From Baylisascaris procyonis (taxonomy: Eukaryota > Nematoda > Chromadorea > Rhabditida > Ascarididae): a DNA stretch of 64,000 bases. The notes beneath the pieces are model-generated. The model saw nothing but the letters and a program-made list of their open reading frames with translations. It was not told where the DNA came from and ran no database searches. Numbering within the stretch: the first letter of the stretch is position 1; each line of letters opens with the position of its first letter. The translations under genes and the position numbers were made by a program. This document shows positions 1-27,612 of this stretch, piece after piece. The DNA lies in contig JAZARR010000221.1 in assembly GCA_037389465.1 (NCBI GenBank), positions 536,501-600,500 on the forward strand. The letters run 5' to 3'.

Positions 1-15567
<15,567 letters not shown>

Positions 15568-16475
15568 TTGCTACGAATCGATGTAGCTAACCGTTGTAGT
15601 TACTTTTTGCAGGCGCATCTCATTTGTTTCTTTTGAATGAAGTCATTTTTGATATGTTCCTAATTGTCTATTCCATGCGATTCGTTCTACTCACGTATAC
15701 ATATTTTTTCGCTCCTTTCGAAATGTTTTCATTCTGCATCGGCGATTTGTTTATTGTCTTCCTGGAGGTCGTGATCGTTCTTTTATGGCGCGCATTGTCA
15801 ATTTTTAAAGTTGTATGTTGTGTTGTTCATTGTACCCCTTCCTGTGTGTGCTGAAATCTCGCCCTTCTAAGAAGTGATTTTTTTTGCGGCTGTCCCGGTT
15901 GAAATGATCTGAAATCTTCGATCGCGTAGTTTCATAAATGACTGTCCCTCTGCCCTCTATCCTACTTCCTCCTCCCTCACCCTCAGAAATGCTCAGATTT
16001 CCTCTAAACGTGTAGAAGACAAGAAATCAGTAAGTTCGGACTTGATGCTTCCGCTTTCTGCCTGTGCTCCCTCCTCCTTCCATTACTTCCTTCGCAGGGT
16101 CGATGCTTCCATTTTTTTCTGAATAGTATTTTCGGGATCGGCAGGTTTCAGAATGTGACCGTGCACAGTTTAGCGATCATCTAGCAATTGAGGTTGAGCA
16201 TTGCACAGCAGCAAAGAGCCCTGCAGGATCAGTGTATGATCTTCGGGAACAAAATTTCCTTTAACATATTTTTTAACATATTGAAACCTGAAGGTTTCAG
16301 CGATCTCTTTAACGGCCAGATGAGGTTTTATAAGACAAAGGCGCCTCTTGTATGTAAGTTTCTAAAATTCAGGGTGAAGGATTTCCACGAAAGACTAGGG
16401 CGTTTGATTTTCGTTATGTGACATCACAATGGCCATGATAATTCAAAGGAATAAACAAATAAAACTCAGCTGGTT
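15568..16475 (+). other. Likely SMC3 3' UTR and polyadenylation zone
   Basis: After the TGA at 15565-15567 I see no AATAAA until a doublet at 16450-16455 and 16458-16463. If used, it would give a 3' UTR of about 0.9 kb. The stretch contains pyrimidine-rich blocks (about 15945-15985 and 16065-16085) but no convincing exon. A shorter transcript using a variant signal cannot be excluded. Confidence 0.45.
16450..16463 (+). promoter_or_regulatory. Candidate polyadenylation signals (two AATAAA)
   Basis: Two AATAAA hexamers lie 8 bases apart and are the first canonical signals downstream of the SMC3 stop. The assignment to SMC3 is inferred from order and strand only. Confidence 0.4.
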
Positions 16476-18089
16476 GATCAAAAGATAAGATGGCTATGGA
16501 TATGATGTCTCAACGTTTTATTGTATTTGTTTTTTTATCATTTGCTCTTTGCATTTAAATGCTTTCTATCACTTATTTGTTGCGATATTTCGTGGAATTT
16601 TAAAATGTCATTTTTGAGCGTTTAGGCATTCCACTGAGGTCCATAATAAAAATCGGATTCAAGGGAATGTTCGCGTTAAACGCTCTTTTAGAGAATTCAA
16701 TAGTTGTAAAGGAAACAAAGTGAAGGGGAAGTATACGTCAGAAATCCGCAAAGGAAAATATTGAGTTTATTGCTGACAATGTGAGTTGGTTCGATTTTTT
16801 ACGAATCGTACATAGCATGCTAACGTCAACTTTTGTCTTGTCTGTTTGTTGTTATCAAGTTTTTACATTCACCTCTCTTGCTGCAAATGAAGTTGCCAGA
16901 TGTGAATCTGGTTTATTCTTGTTTACAATGCTTTCATATTTGACGTAACTGCATTTTTCGTATCTTTGTAAAGGGATGAGTACATGTTAGTAAAAGGGAT
17001 GAAGAAATTCTTTTATTATTTGAAATTTCATTTCGGGGTGTAAAGTATGTAGTACCTTGTAAGAACCGTGGACTAACATCTAGAACTTCGGGTTTGTGGC
17101 TGTTTTCTTGAGTTTGGGTTCGTTTCAGTGCGCGTAAATCGCATGAAGCTCAGTGATTAATTTCACTTGAGGAGAAGGGGATGGTGAGTGCCTATTCTTC
17201 GTTCCTCACTTTGCATAGGTTCTTGTGTTGTTTGTTTATGTTTGCTTTGACTATCCCATTAGTGTTCTTTTACATTTGCACAGGTTGTTGATACCAATGT
17301 TTGGTTGACTGTTGCTTCCCTGGACTCACGGTAAAGGTAATAAGGAGCCTCACAGACAGAGAATCCGGACAAGTTCAATTTTAGAGTGGTGTATTCGATG
17401 AAAGAAGAGTGATGACACCCCGTGCTTAAGTACACTTTTACTCAGTTTCTCAAAAATGGACGAAAAATCTTTTCGAGTTGGGAAAGGCGCCTCTCCTTTT
17501 CGCAGAAGGAGGAAAATAGGCACATTCTCTGCCATTGCCCCGCCTACCCCCTCCTCTTACTCCCCGATTTCTCTCTTGGTTCTTATGTTGGGGTAAGCGT
17601 ACATCCACTCGCCATGTACACCTTGTCAACATGAGTGGTTACGCAAGAATATCAGACATGTATGCTTGCTGAACGAGAAAGCAATTCTCCGAAGTGTTAG
17701 AAAAATTTCGTTTTATGAATGGTGCGGAGAGTTGCTTCCTTCCTTGTTTATGCATTGAACTTGGTTTTTGATCTCTTTTTAACCATTATGGGGTTAATAT
17801 GTTTTGTTAAGTCGATTGGGTATTTTTAAGGTGACGTTTTGAAAATTTCGAACCGATTTCTTATATGGTAAAAATTGATGTTAAGGGTTGTTGAAGCAGT
17901 TACAGCACTCAGTGTTTTGCATTCGATAACATTCGCAGCGGGCTGCAATCCTGTCCACCTAGAATGGCTATGGATGCAGTCGGTAGTGGCAATGTGCTCA
18001 TCCAAAGCATTCTTCCACAAACTGCAACCCTAACGTTGGATTCTTATGATATGCAGAAACGGGCTTCCGTTATGTGATGTGATGAATCG

Positions 18090-18143
18090 AAACCCAGCCT
18101 CCGCGGCAGAGAGTGCTTCGCGCTCGCGGGAGGCTTTTGGGTT
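18090..18143. repeat. GC-rich imperfect inverted repeat
   Basis: AAACCCAGCCTCC on the left is mirrored by GGGAGG and TTGGGTT on the right across about 25 bases of CG-rich loop, giving an imperfect hairpin. It is GC-rich in an AT-rich setting and is followed by a run of nine G at about 18161-18169. It is probably part of an interspersed repeat. Confidence 0.5.
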
Positions 18144-18929
18144 CTGATATGGGGCATATTGGGGGGGGACCCCGAGAGGATGGAGAGTTAGAAAGCGTTT
18201 CATTATGTCAAAAGACAATGTCTGTTCACGCTACTACGCTGTATCGTGCTCGCATGAAACTGAGATGGCTATTTTTGAGAGGTTGTGGTTTTGGGCACCT
18301 TCGCCTGAATGTCTGGTATGCGTGGCCCAGATAGAATTTTTAAAAAAACCACAATTTCCAGTAGAGAGATAAGAGGTGAAGGACTGTGGTAATGCAGCAT
18401 TGTTTTCGAATAAGTAGCCCACTATGACGCGGAACAAAGATGCGAAGGTCGCAGAGCTTACTTTTTTGTACAAAAATGATAAAAGTGAAAGCAAAACTTG
18501 AAGCTGAAGGGAATGAAGAGCTTGAGAAGATGACAGCTCCACATAATACATCATAACTTCATCGGTGCTTTATCACGGTGAAGAAGAATGCAGTCGAAAG
18601 TTTGGACAATTCTGTAGTGTAGCATACTAGCGCGAATTTCACGAAGCTACACACATCGCAATTCTCCATATGTTTTGCGGAACAGAATAAGAAAACCGGA
18701 ATAAAATCCGTCCATCCTGAACCGAAATATGATTGGGGCAGTTAGCGAGCGCGTGCAACGCGTCGCGGCGGTTGCGTCGCACGGGCGCCACGTCCCCTCA
18801 CAGATCACGCGCTTCCATCCGTGGAAATCGTACCAACTTTGGTTCATCGAGATGGGGCTCGATGCTTCATGAAAATGTTTCTGTTGAAGCGCCTCCGGAC
18901 CCGCGAAACAGCACGCGCATTGATGGACG

Positions 18930-19100
18930 CCATCACCCCACGCACACACCCCACGATCCTCTCCACAACCCCCCCCCCCCCACACACACGCACGCGCTTG
19001 CACGCACTCGCCTCCTTCCACCTACAAGCTCGATGGCATGCACTCACACACACAACCGCATGCACACACCCTCACACATCCACACACACGCAAACGGCAT
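18930..19100. repeat. C-run and degenerate (CA)n tract
   Basis: A cytosine run at about 18970-18980 is followed by CACACA and CACGCA dinucleotide-type sequence for over 100 bases. This explains the long Thr/His-rich open frames overlapping it on both strands. I do not consider those frames coding. Confidence 0.85.
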
Positions 19101-19311
19101 CACGTTTAGCGCTCTACTTTGTGCGATGGGTAGGTACATCATTTTCGAAGTCAGCAGCGCGTGGATTCAAATGCGTAAAAGTAGAGAAGCAGACAGAGGC
19201 AATAATAGCGATCGCAGAAACAATCATAGCAATTTGTCTAATTCTGTACATCGTCTCCGTTTGGCCACCCAATATAACCCTATTCCCAACGTCGTTGCGT
19301 CATGCAGTTTG

Positions 19312-19333
19312 ATATATATATATATAATATATA

Positions 19334-19376
<43 letters not shown>
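19312..19376. repeat. (TA)n microsatellite
   Basis: About 65 bases of TA repeats broken by AATAT and TTATAT phase slips. It lies between the CA tract and the left copy of the dispersed inverted repeat. Confidence 0.95.
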
Positions 19377-19378
<2 letters not shown>

Positions 19379-19684
19379 CTTCATAATTTCAGAGCGGAAT
19401 GTCAACAAATGTCAACAATACATCATCCTGTACATTGACCACATACCTCTCCATATTCACCTAAACTGTGATCGACAAAAGTTAAAAAAAACGAACAGAA
19501 GATGCAAAGAAGAGACCAATCAACGCGTGTTAATAAACGCGTGACGCTGACCCTTTAGGAAAAACAGACTATCAGCGTAAATCCTATAGGAAAAAAACTG
19601 AAAATTCTCCAGTTGGCTAGTAGAGTATATATAGAACAGAGCTCAAGAAGCTTCCGCGATGTTCAAGCATAACGTGATATAGCT

Positions 19685-20335
19685 TTCGAAACTTCGGAGA
19701 CACCACCATAAACTACGGGATTTTAAAAAATCGTAGTGAATTGGCAGTATTAGTTCGCGAAATTTCTTGTTTCTCTATGCTAATCAAGCGTAGTTTCTCT
19801 TGTTCCTTCAGACTGCTTCCAGCTCTTGGAACTGGAGGAAATTTGCATATCGCCTACATATACTGCTACTCTTGCAGAGAAAGGTATTTTTTCGAGGCCG
19901 GAAAGATCAGCCGCAAAAAGAAGGCGGAAGGAGAAAGGGCGGGACCTTCGAGGGCCCTGAGAGCTAAGCGCTTCCCTTGAGTTAGTGGGTGGCCTTTAGG
20001 GGTTTCCATTTAGTAGATCGTAAGAGTTTCACATTAAACTAGAAGAGTTTTCGTTCATTCAAAAGGTTTTTCCCATCAGCTGATGGAGTACATGTGATTT
20101 GAAGGCGTAAATTTTCTTGATATCAATTTGAACAACCTTTTACCTCTGCGAGATTTATTTCATATATGATTCCGATTGAATGAATCTTGGAAGGTTTTCA
20201 CGAAAAACTTGCTTGGAACGTAACATTTTCCACTCCATTGCAATATAAAGTTGAGCGCAACCACAAATTTCAAAGAATTTCGACCATGGCACTAACGATG
20301 TAGGCCTGTATTTGACGAATTCTTCGTGCGCTTTC
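19685..20335 (+). repeat. Dispersed repeat, copy A (inverted partner at 22545-23215)
   Basis: This segment is related, in opposite orientation, to 22545-23215. Shared landmarks include GAATTGGCAG, CCAGCTCTTGGAACTGGA, GCAAAAAGAAGGCGGAA, GAACAACCTTTTG/ACCTCTGCGAGATT, GAAGGTTTTCACGAAAA and GGCGAATTCTTC-like sequence, in the same order. By eye the core is roughly 75% alike, with diverged stretches between. It could be an arm of one large foldback or DNA element of about 3.5 kb, or simply two copies of a repeat. No transposase is visible. Confidence 0.7.
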
Positions 20336-21209
20336 TTTTATCTTCTGATTATGTCCACTATGTCCGGGTATTGTCATTTTTAACGATTTTTTCTTTATTT
20401 ATGCATCACAATGCTCTTCAGCCTTTTTTTTGACCACACTATCTCTTGGAGTTTCCTCATTCTACTGCAACTCTACGAAAAAATTTTTTTTCACTTGGCA
20501 AAGGTAAGATTCGCTTTCTTAACATTTCTCTCAAAAAGGTCAGCAAACCCATGGAGAACCCGTGATCCTGCGAGGGATGCTTCTTTTTAAAAAGTCGCCT
20601 ATGGAAGGGAGGAGTTTTTTGAGCGCATCGGCCTCACGATCCCAATCAGTGAATTATCTTTGCGTAGGGAGTCCTTCTGAGGGAGCTCAGAGAGGCCTTA
20701 CGGGGGATGTGAAGCTGGACTCCGAACACTGGTTCTTATCTTTGACTAGCATCCTTTAATATGATCGGGTGGACAAATTGATGACAATGAATTTCAGGTG
20801 TTGGCGTCGTTTAAAGTGTAAAGTGATGAGTAACAAAGTGGGGTCGTATCTTACGTTTCATTGCTGCTTAATAACATTCAGGACACGCAAATGATAATGA
20901 ATTACGTTCGAAAATGAGTGACGTTGAGCAGTGACAGCAGTGCAAATGTCGCAGCAAAGTTGGATGTCCATCTTGGAGACCATCCGAACTTATTTCGTCA
21001 CCTTTCCGACTGCGGTCGTTTTGTTATCTATGCGTCATTAATGTTGATGGTGAACACATTTGAAAGGTGGATGAGACCACCTTATCAAATGTACCTTTTG
21101 TTGAACAAGCTAATGCGTCACATAGGTGATAAACTATTGCACGTTCTCAACTGTTACGAAACCACACCCTTGAGAGCGTTCGCGTATTTCTTACTGTTTG
21201 TGTGTAGAG

Positions 21210-24200
21210 ATGCGATATTCGACCTCCAACTTAACAATATTCTATTCCATGTTATCACTTCTTTTATTTCAAACTGTGCAAAATATATCATCGGCGAGCT
21301 ACTACCATCCTTCGCTGAATGCAACGAATATTCGGGATATTGTAGCTGAACTAGTGCGTAAGGGCAGCGTCAACTCACCAACATTAGCGAACAAAGTTGG
21401 TCTATAAGAAGTTTTTATAATGCCCATCTTTTGAGACTTAGTTATTCTGGAAGATATTAAACTTATAACGTAATGCACTGCTTTGAATAGTTCGCTTTCC
21501 CATCAAATTTTTCTTTAAGCTTTGGGAAATGAACGTCCCTCACCACTTCCTCTCACCTTCACCAAACAGCTCAAAAAATTCAAAAACTAGTTCTTTCTCT
21601 TGCATCTCAAAGGTTAAATATGCACCGTTGCTGCAGACAACCTGAGAAAGTGGGCAAAAAAATCTTTTTTTCTGTATAAAACCTCCTTCTTGGTAAACGT
21701 CCATCTATCTTCTCAGTGAATCTCATAAATTCTGGAAAACTTTTAGCTTGGAGCTTATTTATTCGAGGTATCACTTTAAGTCGATGGCAGATTGCTACAC
21801 TTACTAATAACTGAAATGAATTTACTTGTTGGAGCAACAAGCATATGCTCGCTCTGTTGTTGCTGAATTGATATAAATGTAGAACAACTGAAAGGCAGCT
21901 AAAGATGAATGGTACAGGTAAAGTTGGACGGTATGCAGACCTAAGAACGGACCAGTTTAGACATTGTACAGAATTGCGAAGCGTTTGTGGTTGTAGTTGG
22001 CTTGCAGTTTTATTTTTTATTGTTGCTACTTGTTACAAGCGTTTCCAAAGCGAGTTGTAGCCGCATTGTGTCTGTTCTTATGAGTGTGAATGTATGTCGG
22101 TCTGTCTGCCTGTCGGGTTCAATTCAGGGATCACCGAAACTAGAGTTAAGAAACGTAGTTGCTGTTATGTAGTTTTCAGAGTTCCCCGTCATCACCTTTC
22201 TAGTTTTTCATCATGAAGCAAAGGTGGCTCATTAATTTTGATCACGAGGCTCCCAACAGTTTATTGTAAAGGACTATACCTGGGCACAATGGGCATACTT
22301 AGAAAGCATAATCGAAAGTGGGAAAGGCTGAAGTTGGACGACTCAATGTCGATATTTAGTAAAGACATTCGGCTATATGTAATCAAAGAAAGTACTGTGA
22401 TTTGAGAGAATTACAAATAAAACACTGAAGGGAGAAAGAATCGCATCATGACAGGATTGCACCCTCTTTTTAATGTATTATTTCAACTGGAAAAATGCTC
22501 TCAATAGTGGAAACTTTCAGATATTACCGTCAGATGCATAGACAACGGCGGTGTGAAGAATTCGCCAAATTATAGTCATTTTTGAAGTTTGTGCTTGCGC
22601 ACAGTTTTATATTGCAGTAGATTCCACGCTTTTCGTGAAAACCTTCTAGTAAAGAATCATTCAACCGGAATCATAGGCAAAATGAATCTCGCAGAGACAA
22701 AAGGTTGTTCAAACTTATGTTAAGAAAATTCACACCGTAAAGCAACATATAATGATGGGAAACGCGTGTCGAATGGACGAATCCAGTTTATTGAGAATTT
22801 ATTTGAAGAGGGACAAAGTGTTAATCTCTATAGCCACATATTAGGACAAGGGAAACCCATCGCTCTTAAGACCCCAGAAGATGCCATCCTCTCTCTTTCC
22901 GCCTTCTTTTTGCCACGAACGTTTCTGGCCTTGAAAAAGTGCCGTTCACCGGAAGAGTAGTAGTATATGCAGGTGATATAAAAATCTTTTCCAGTTCCAA
23001 GAGCTGGAGGCAGCCTAAAGCAACAAGAGGAGCAATGCTTGATCAGTGTTAGAGGAACCAATTAGCCGAAACTTTACTAACCATCGCTGCCAATTCATTG
23101 TGATTTTCAACTTACTCTAGCGTACTTTGCTCCTATCAAAATTCCAAAATCTATATTATCTTTTAGCTCATCACCTTGGAAATTTATAAGTTATAGGGCA
23201 CCAAAGGTTTCGTAAATTATGGAATGACATATTTAATTGCTCCGAAATTCCATTTTATGACCTACTACCCCTTCTTCACTGCGATAGAGCATAGGTAAAA
23301 CTCAAGGTGCAAATTATCAGCATTGTTGCTAAGAAAACTATAGGTGCTGAATGGAATGACTTCCGATATGCCCCGACTGCAAATTCTGCGACCTGAAATA
23401 TTCGGATTATCCGTGCTTGAAGAAATGATTGAGATGTGACGAGGATAACGTTTGATCACTTAGACCGTTGCGGCGTTTGTGAGTCACTATTGTCGCTGTA
23501 GTACCTGAAGATAGAGACGTTTGATTTCCACGAATTGCAACGGCGCTGAGGAAGGTAGAAAAGCCAGCATGATGGATTGATACTCCAAGTTCGGTCTCAT
23601 TCCAAAAGTTGTCTAGTCACTGGGACGAAACTGGTTTTCATGAATCTGCGGTACTTCGAAAGTATTGCAGGTGCCATGAAACATGAAGAATCGTGATGCA
23701 ATATGAAAAGCTGCGATCTTCTAGTGCTTTGCGTTCTGCCTGCAGCTTTGGATTCGTTAATGCTTTTGCCTTTTATCATTTCTGTAGCAGAAAAATGAAT
23801 TTCATGTAAACTGCGTACCTTCTCACCTCTTCGTCATTTGTGCAACTTGTTACAATCCCACCACATTCGGCTCTCACATCATCTCAAATCAAAATCTATT
23901 CATTTTTAACCATTTTTTAAAAACTCGCCGAAACTAAGTATGCTACCATCTATGCCGCATATATGCCTTCTAGACTTTACCCGTAATCGACGTTCAAATC
24001 ACTCACGTTCCAGAACAGTGGCACGCTAACACCGCAACTTTCATGTGAACACAATACTTTGCAATAGCATGAACAATGTAAAAAAAAACGGTCTCATAAT
24101 GGAACCAAGCGTTTTCTGACATTCCTGACCCCGCAGAAGGTTTTCAAAATATAAAATCATGGAGCGGAAAATCCCAACGCAGCCGCAGGGACTATAAGTT

Positions 24201-25005
24201 ATCACATCATAAAACGGAAAAGCCCTCCCGTGAACGCCTTCTTCCGTACACCATTTTGATGTACGCCATAGAATAACCCCTCACGCTATCTTTTACTTTG
24301 ATGCATCAGGTTCAGAACGATTCATAAATATTAAAAAATGTCAGAAAATTCAGATGCATTCGCATCATTTGAGTCACAAATGAACGAATCTTTTGAAAAA
24401 GATTTTTGCGAGCGGTGGGTGAAAAATATGAAAGCATTATTATACCTTCTTCATTGCATTTCATAGCATGTGAAATCGATCCGTGAGATAAACGAAGCGC
24501 AAACTTAAGCCTAATACATAAACTTTATGCAATATTATAACGTTATATATTCAATTTGGTAATTTCGATTCCCTTTTTTCAGTTCCATACTATTTTTTGT
24601 TTACTGAAGAAAACCATATTGAAGGGAATCACTCTTTAGAGGATACAGTATATCCGCGATCGAAGCACAAGAAATAAAGCGTTGCATTTCAGCAACATTA
24701 AATGCAGAATCGCACTAATTGCATCGGCCATTATTCGATAGTTTTTCATTCTTTTAGATGTCGACATTTGTGTACAAGAATTGCGGTGAATTCTTTAAAA
24801 TCTACTCCATTTGCAGCATGCTCAATCAACAGAGAACAACCCATTTGACGAGCAATTGAACGACGATTCGAATGTGCAATCAGCGCAGCTTCGACAAGGT
24901 AGCGTGGTCTCGAAATCGCGGATTAATCGAGAGACGTTGGAAATAAATCTGAAAAATTTAAGTAAACTGAAATCAAAATGTTTCTTCAATCCTGTTACTT
25001 GTTGA
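21210..25005 (+). CDS. CFFNPVTC neuropeptide precursor 1 (allatostatin C / somatostatin-like)
   Basis: A small secreted precursor, two-exon model. The terminal exon (24817-25005, acceptor CATTTGCAG) encodes 62 residues ending SKLKSKCFFNPVTC and a TGA directly after the last Cys. CFFNPVTC matches the Cys-aromatic-Phe-Asn-Pro-x-x-Cys core of arthropod type-C allatostatins, whose two Cys form a disulfide ring. A paralogue ends identically at 41510. The proposed first exon (21210-21395) starts at an ATG, has a hydrophobic signal-like segment (YSMLSLLLFQTV) and would join in phase 0 through donor AAA|GTTGGT, giving about 124 residues. That exon is much less certain than the terminal one: the intron would be 3.4 kb, an alternative GTAAGG donor exists at 21358 in another phase, and extra exons are possible. 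No Lys-Arg precedes the peptide; a single Lys stands where the paralogue has Lys-Arg. Confidence 0.6.
22545..23215 (-). repeat. Dispersed repeat, copy B (inverted partner at 19685-20335)
   Basis: This is the inverted partner of copy A. Read on the minus strand it repeats the same ordered landmarks, from TTACGAAACCTTTGG through GAATTGGCAG, CTCCAGCTCTTGGAACTGG and AAAAAGAAGGCGGAA to the GCGAATTCTTC region. The two copies bracket the candidate first exon of the upstream CFFNPVTC precursor. Confidence 0.7.
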
Positions 25006-25847
25006 TTAAGATCCTTCCCACTATTTGGTACGATAAGAGTTATCTGAAATAGAGGGCGTTCGGAAATTTAGATCGTAGGAAACAACTGATGAATTTGTTT
25101 CAGAAGCTGATGTATTTATCTGTAGCTATGCTCATGAAATTATGTATGACCTAGTGGTGCACCGCGTTGAAGTGGAACGGTTGTACTTCTTGTTCACTTA
25201 ACTGACTTCTCGTAATGAATTTGGGTACAGAAAGTCTCCCACCCTAGTTTTGGCTACATCCGCCAAATCCCGCTGCCACAGCTTTCATTTATCTCTGCTT
25301 AAAACCTTTGGGTAGACGGACAAACAAACATGCACAGATGCATGCGCTCAACGAGGTATAACCTAGTGGTGGATGCAGAAAAAATTATATTGGATGAAGG
25401 CAAGAAAAGGTCTCTTCAGAGAAATCCTGGGCAGCTGCCCTAAAAGGATTCGGTGTTTTCTATCTAATTTCCTTGGTATGAACGAAATTGCGGGAATGGG
25501 GAACCCAACGATTGGCGGCGAAACGAACGCGCGGAATGAAACATCTGGGCAGCCCAAAGATGTAAGAATTGGGAAAATGGAGAAAGTGTCGGCAACATCG
25601 GAATTCATATTTTCCTGTTAAATCTAGAGCGTTTCCCTGGACTGCCATAATGTTCACACTTTTCCGTGTTCCTCCATTACCCCCTCCTCCCACGCACATG
25701 CAAACGCTGCAAATCTCGCTCAGGAACCTGGGCAAGTAGTACAAACTCACCTCTAGCACTCAACCAGCCGAATGGTCATTGGGTATGTCAACGACGATGG
25801 CCAAATTATTTACAATAGCAGTTATTCGAGTGGCAAAAGAAGGGTAT

Positions 25848-25965
25848 TGTCATAGTTGTCATAATTGTCACAGCTGTCATATTGTCATAACTGGCTTTCT
25901 CTGTTTATACTGTCGCACTGTCACACGTTGCGTTGACCCGGTTGTCATGATTGTCGTAACTGTCA
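25848..25965. repeat. Degenerate 9-bp tandem array of TGTCA
   Basis: TGTCA occurs at 25848, 25857, 25866, 25875, 25883, 25919, 25943 and 25961, with TGTCG at 25911 and 25952. Spacing inside the blocks is 8-9 bases, with unit close to TGTCATAAY. TGTCA/TGACA is also the core site of TALE-class homeodomain proteins, so it could be a binding-site cluster. It lies about 0.85 kb beyond the first CFFNPVTC gene. A decayed minisatellite is the simpler reading. Confidence 0.8.
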
Positions 25966-27367
25966 TATCACAGTTAAATTTTTCTCGGATTTATCGCCAT
26001 TTTCTCGCTCTTCAAGCTTTAAAAACTATGTCTGAACGATATAATATGAGAGGATTCATAGCACATTAGAATTGCTATTTACTCTTTATCAGACACTGAT
26101 GCTGCCATAAAGCACTGTTATTAAAAATTTGCTAAAGTACACACAAACGAACGGATTATATGAAAATGTGAAGGGCTGAAACAAGTTCTTTACTCTTCCT
26201 CAGCATATTTTTTCTTCTAGTTGAAGTAAGATTCTTCCGAGTGATAATTTAAAAACTTTTTCGCATATACGAAATGAATAAATCAATGATGAGTGTTTTG
26301 CAAAAAAAGAAAATTTTCGCTGTTCTTTCTGCAAATATCTAAAAGAAATGTGTAAGCTACCAGAAGTATTTTGTGTTTACGTTTACTTTTATGCTTATCA
26401 GTGAATGCTTTATCGCCACAATGACTAAATGTTAGTTGGTATGAACAATCCTATAGTAAGGTGACGTGATATGCGAAAATATGGGGTTGAACGAAAAAAG
26501 AGCGAACATAAGTGGTGTTTTTCGCTATAACAGCAATGTAATTTAAACGAACTTTGCATCCGACAGTGTAACCAGAAACTTTTAGTTCATAATTATTTAT
26601 TTAGTTCATTTTATAATTATTTGTTCACTCGTTTACTGCAATAAGCGGCCGACATGCGATACAATGCAAAAGAATTCGCGGAGGGGCCATTTTGCATAAT
26701 TCCCAAACAATATTCAACAATGGATGAATTTTTAGGTTTCGCAGCTCGAACGTTATTGTTTTCAATTTTTGTGACTTTCGAGTTGATCAGAGATTTCATA
26801 TGATATTTGGAAGTTCGCTGTCTTGAGTTTATTTTGCACAGCTCTCATATATACCATCATCTTCTTGTCCTATTTTATTGGGATAGCTTTAATAACCCGT
26901 AGAGGAATTGCTTTATTGATGTCCCAAGCAACCATCGTAAAAATGGATTCTAATGTTTAATTGCAGTCACCGTGCAATTTTACAACTTCTGCAATTTCCA
27001 CAACTCCAGACAGTATCGTACACTCACAACGAATAATAAAACATCTACAATAATTCATCCACTTTTAAACAAATCAGTTGCACAGGCTTTAAACAAGCTT
27101 ATGCAAAGAGTTCGTTCTTCCGAAGCGATCGCTCGTAAAATGCGACTCGCTTGTTCACGAAATGCCCTCAGATTTTTAGATACGCTTAAGTTTATATAAC
27201 TTCTTTGAAAACTAATGGATCACTTTGGAAGCTGCAAACAACAACTGCAACTACGAGTTGAACTGGGAAAGCTCATCTCGGCTCAGCTGATCTTGCGCGC
27301 TTTCCCGCTTCTTTTTATGCCTCTTTTCGTAAGTTTACTTTTCAAAAGTGTATCATGTGACGTCATG

Positions 27368-27370
<3 letters not shown>

Positions 27371-27427
<57 letters not shown>

Positions 27428-27440
27428 CATATACATATAC

Positions 27441-27518
<78 letters not shown>
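27371..27518. repeat. (TA)n microsatellite with CATA/GTATA interruptions
   Basis: About 148 bases of alternating TA with TACATA and GTATA variants, ending in GCGTGTGTATG. It produces Tyr-Ile open frames on both strands that are not genes. Confidence 0.97.
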
Positions 27519-27521
<3 letters not shown>

Positions 27522-27612
27522 TGTGTATGTAGTTTAGTCTGATAGTTATACAATGAGAATGAATGAAGCTATAGTAACGAAATCAGTTGTGAAGTGGTGT
27601 ATGCTGTTAATG

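Larger units (their letters stand above)
16476..19684. other. Intergenic stretch, no gene seen
   Basis: I find no exon series with consistent phase and splice signals. Longer open frames near 18.7-19.4 kb run through C/CA and TA simple repeats and are artefacts of composition. A GC-rich repetitive patch lies at about 18.07-18.90 kb. Confidence 0.6.

Noticed and set aside
18733..19377. 214-codon plus-strand frame rich in His, Thr and Tyr-Ile
   Set aside because: It runs through C/CA and TA simple repeats; composition alone explains it.
19741..23061. Two similar 77-79 codon frames (plus at 19741, minus at 22828) as a protein pair
   Set aside because: They are translations of the same dispersed repeat in opposite orientations. 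Similarity extends well outside the frames, so it reflects repeat homology rather than a gene family.
25848..25965. CRISPR-like array
   Set aside because: The units are only about 9 bases and contiguous without spacers, and the genome is eukaryotic.
26967..27199. Terminal-exon-like frame after a TTGCAG acceptor
   Set aside because: It reads like protein (ALNKLMQRVRSSEAIARKM) but has no partner exon, domain or paralogue, and frames of this length are common by chance here.
27215..27553. Overlapping Tyr-Ile frames on both strands
   Set aside because: They are produced by the (TA)n microsatellite.
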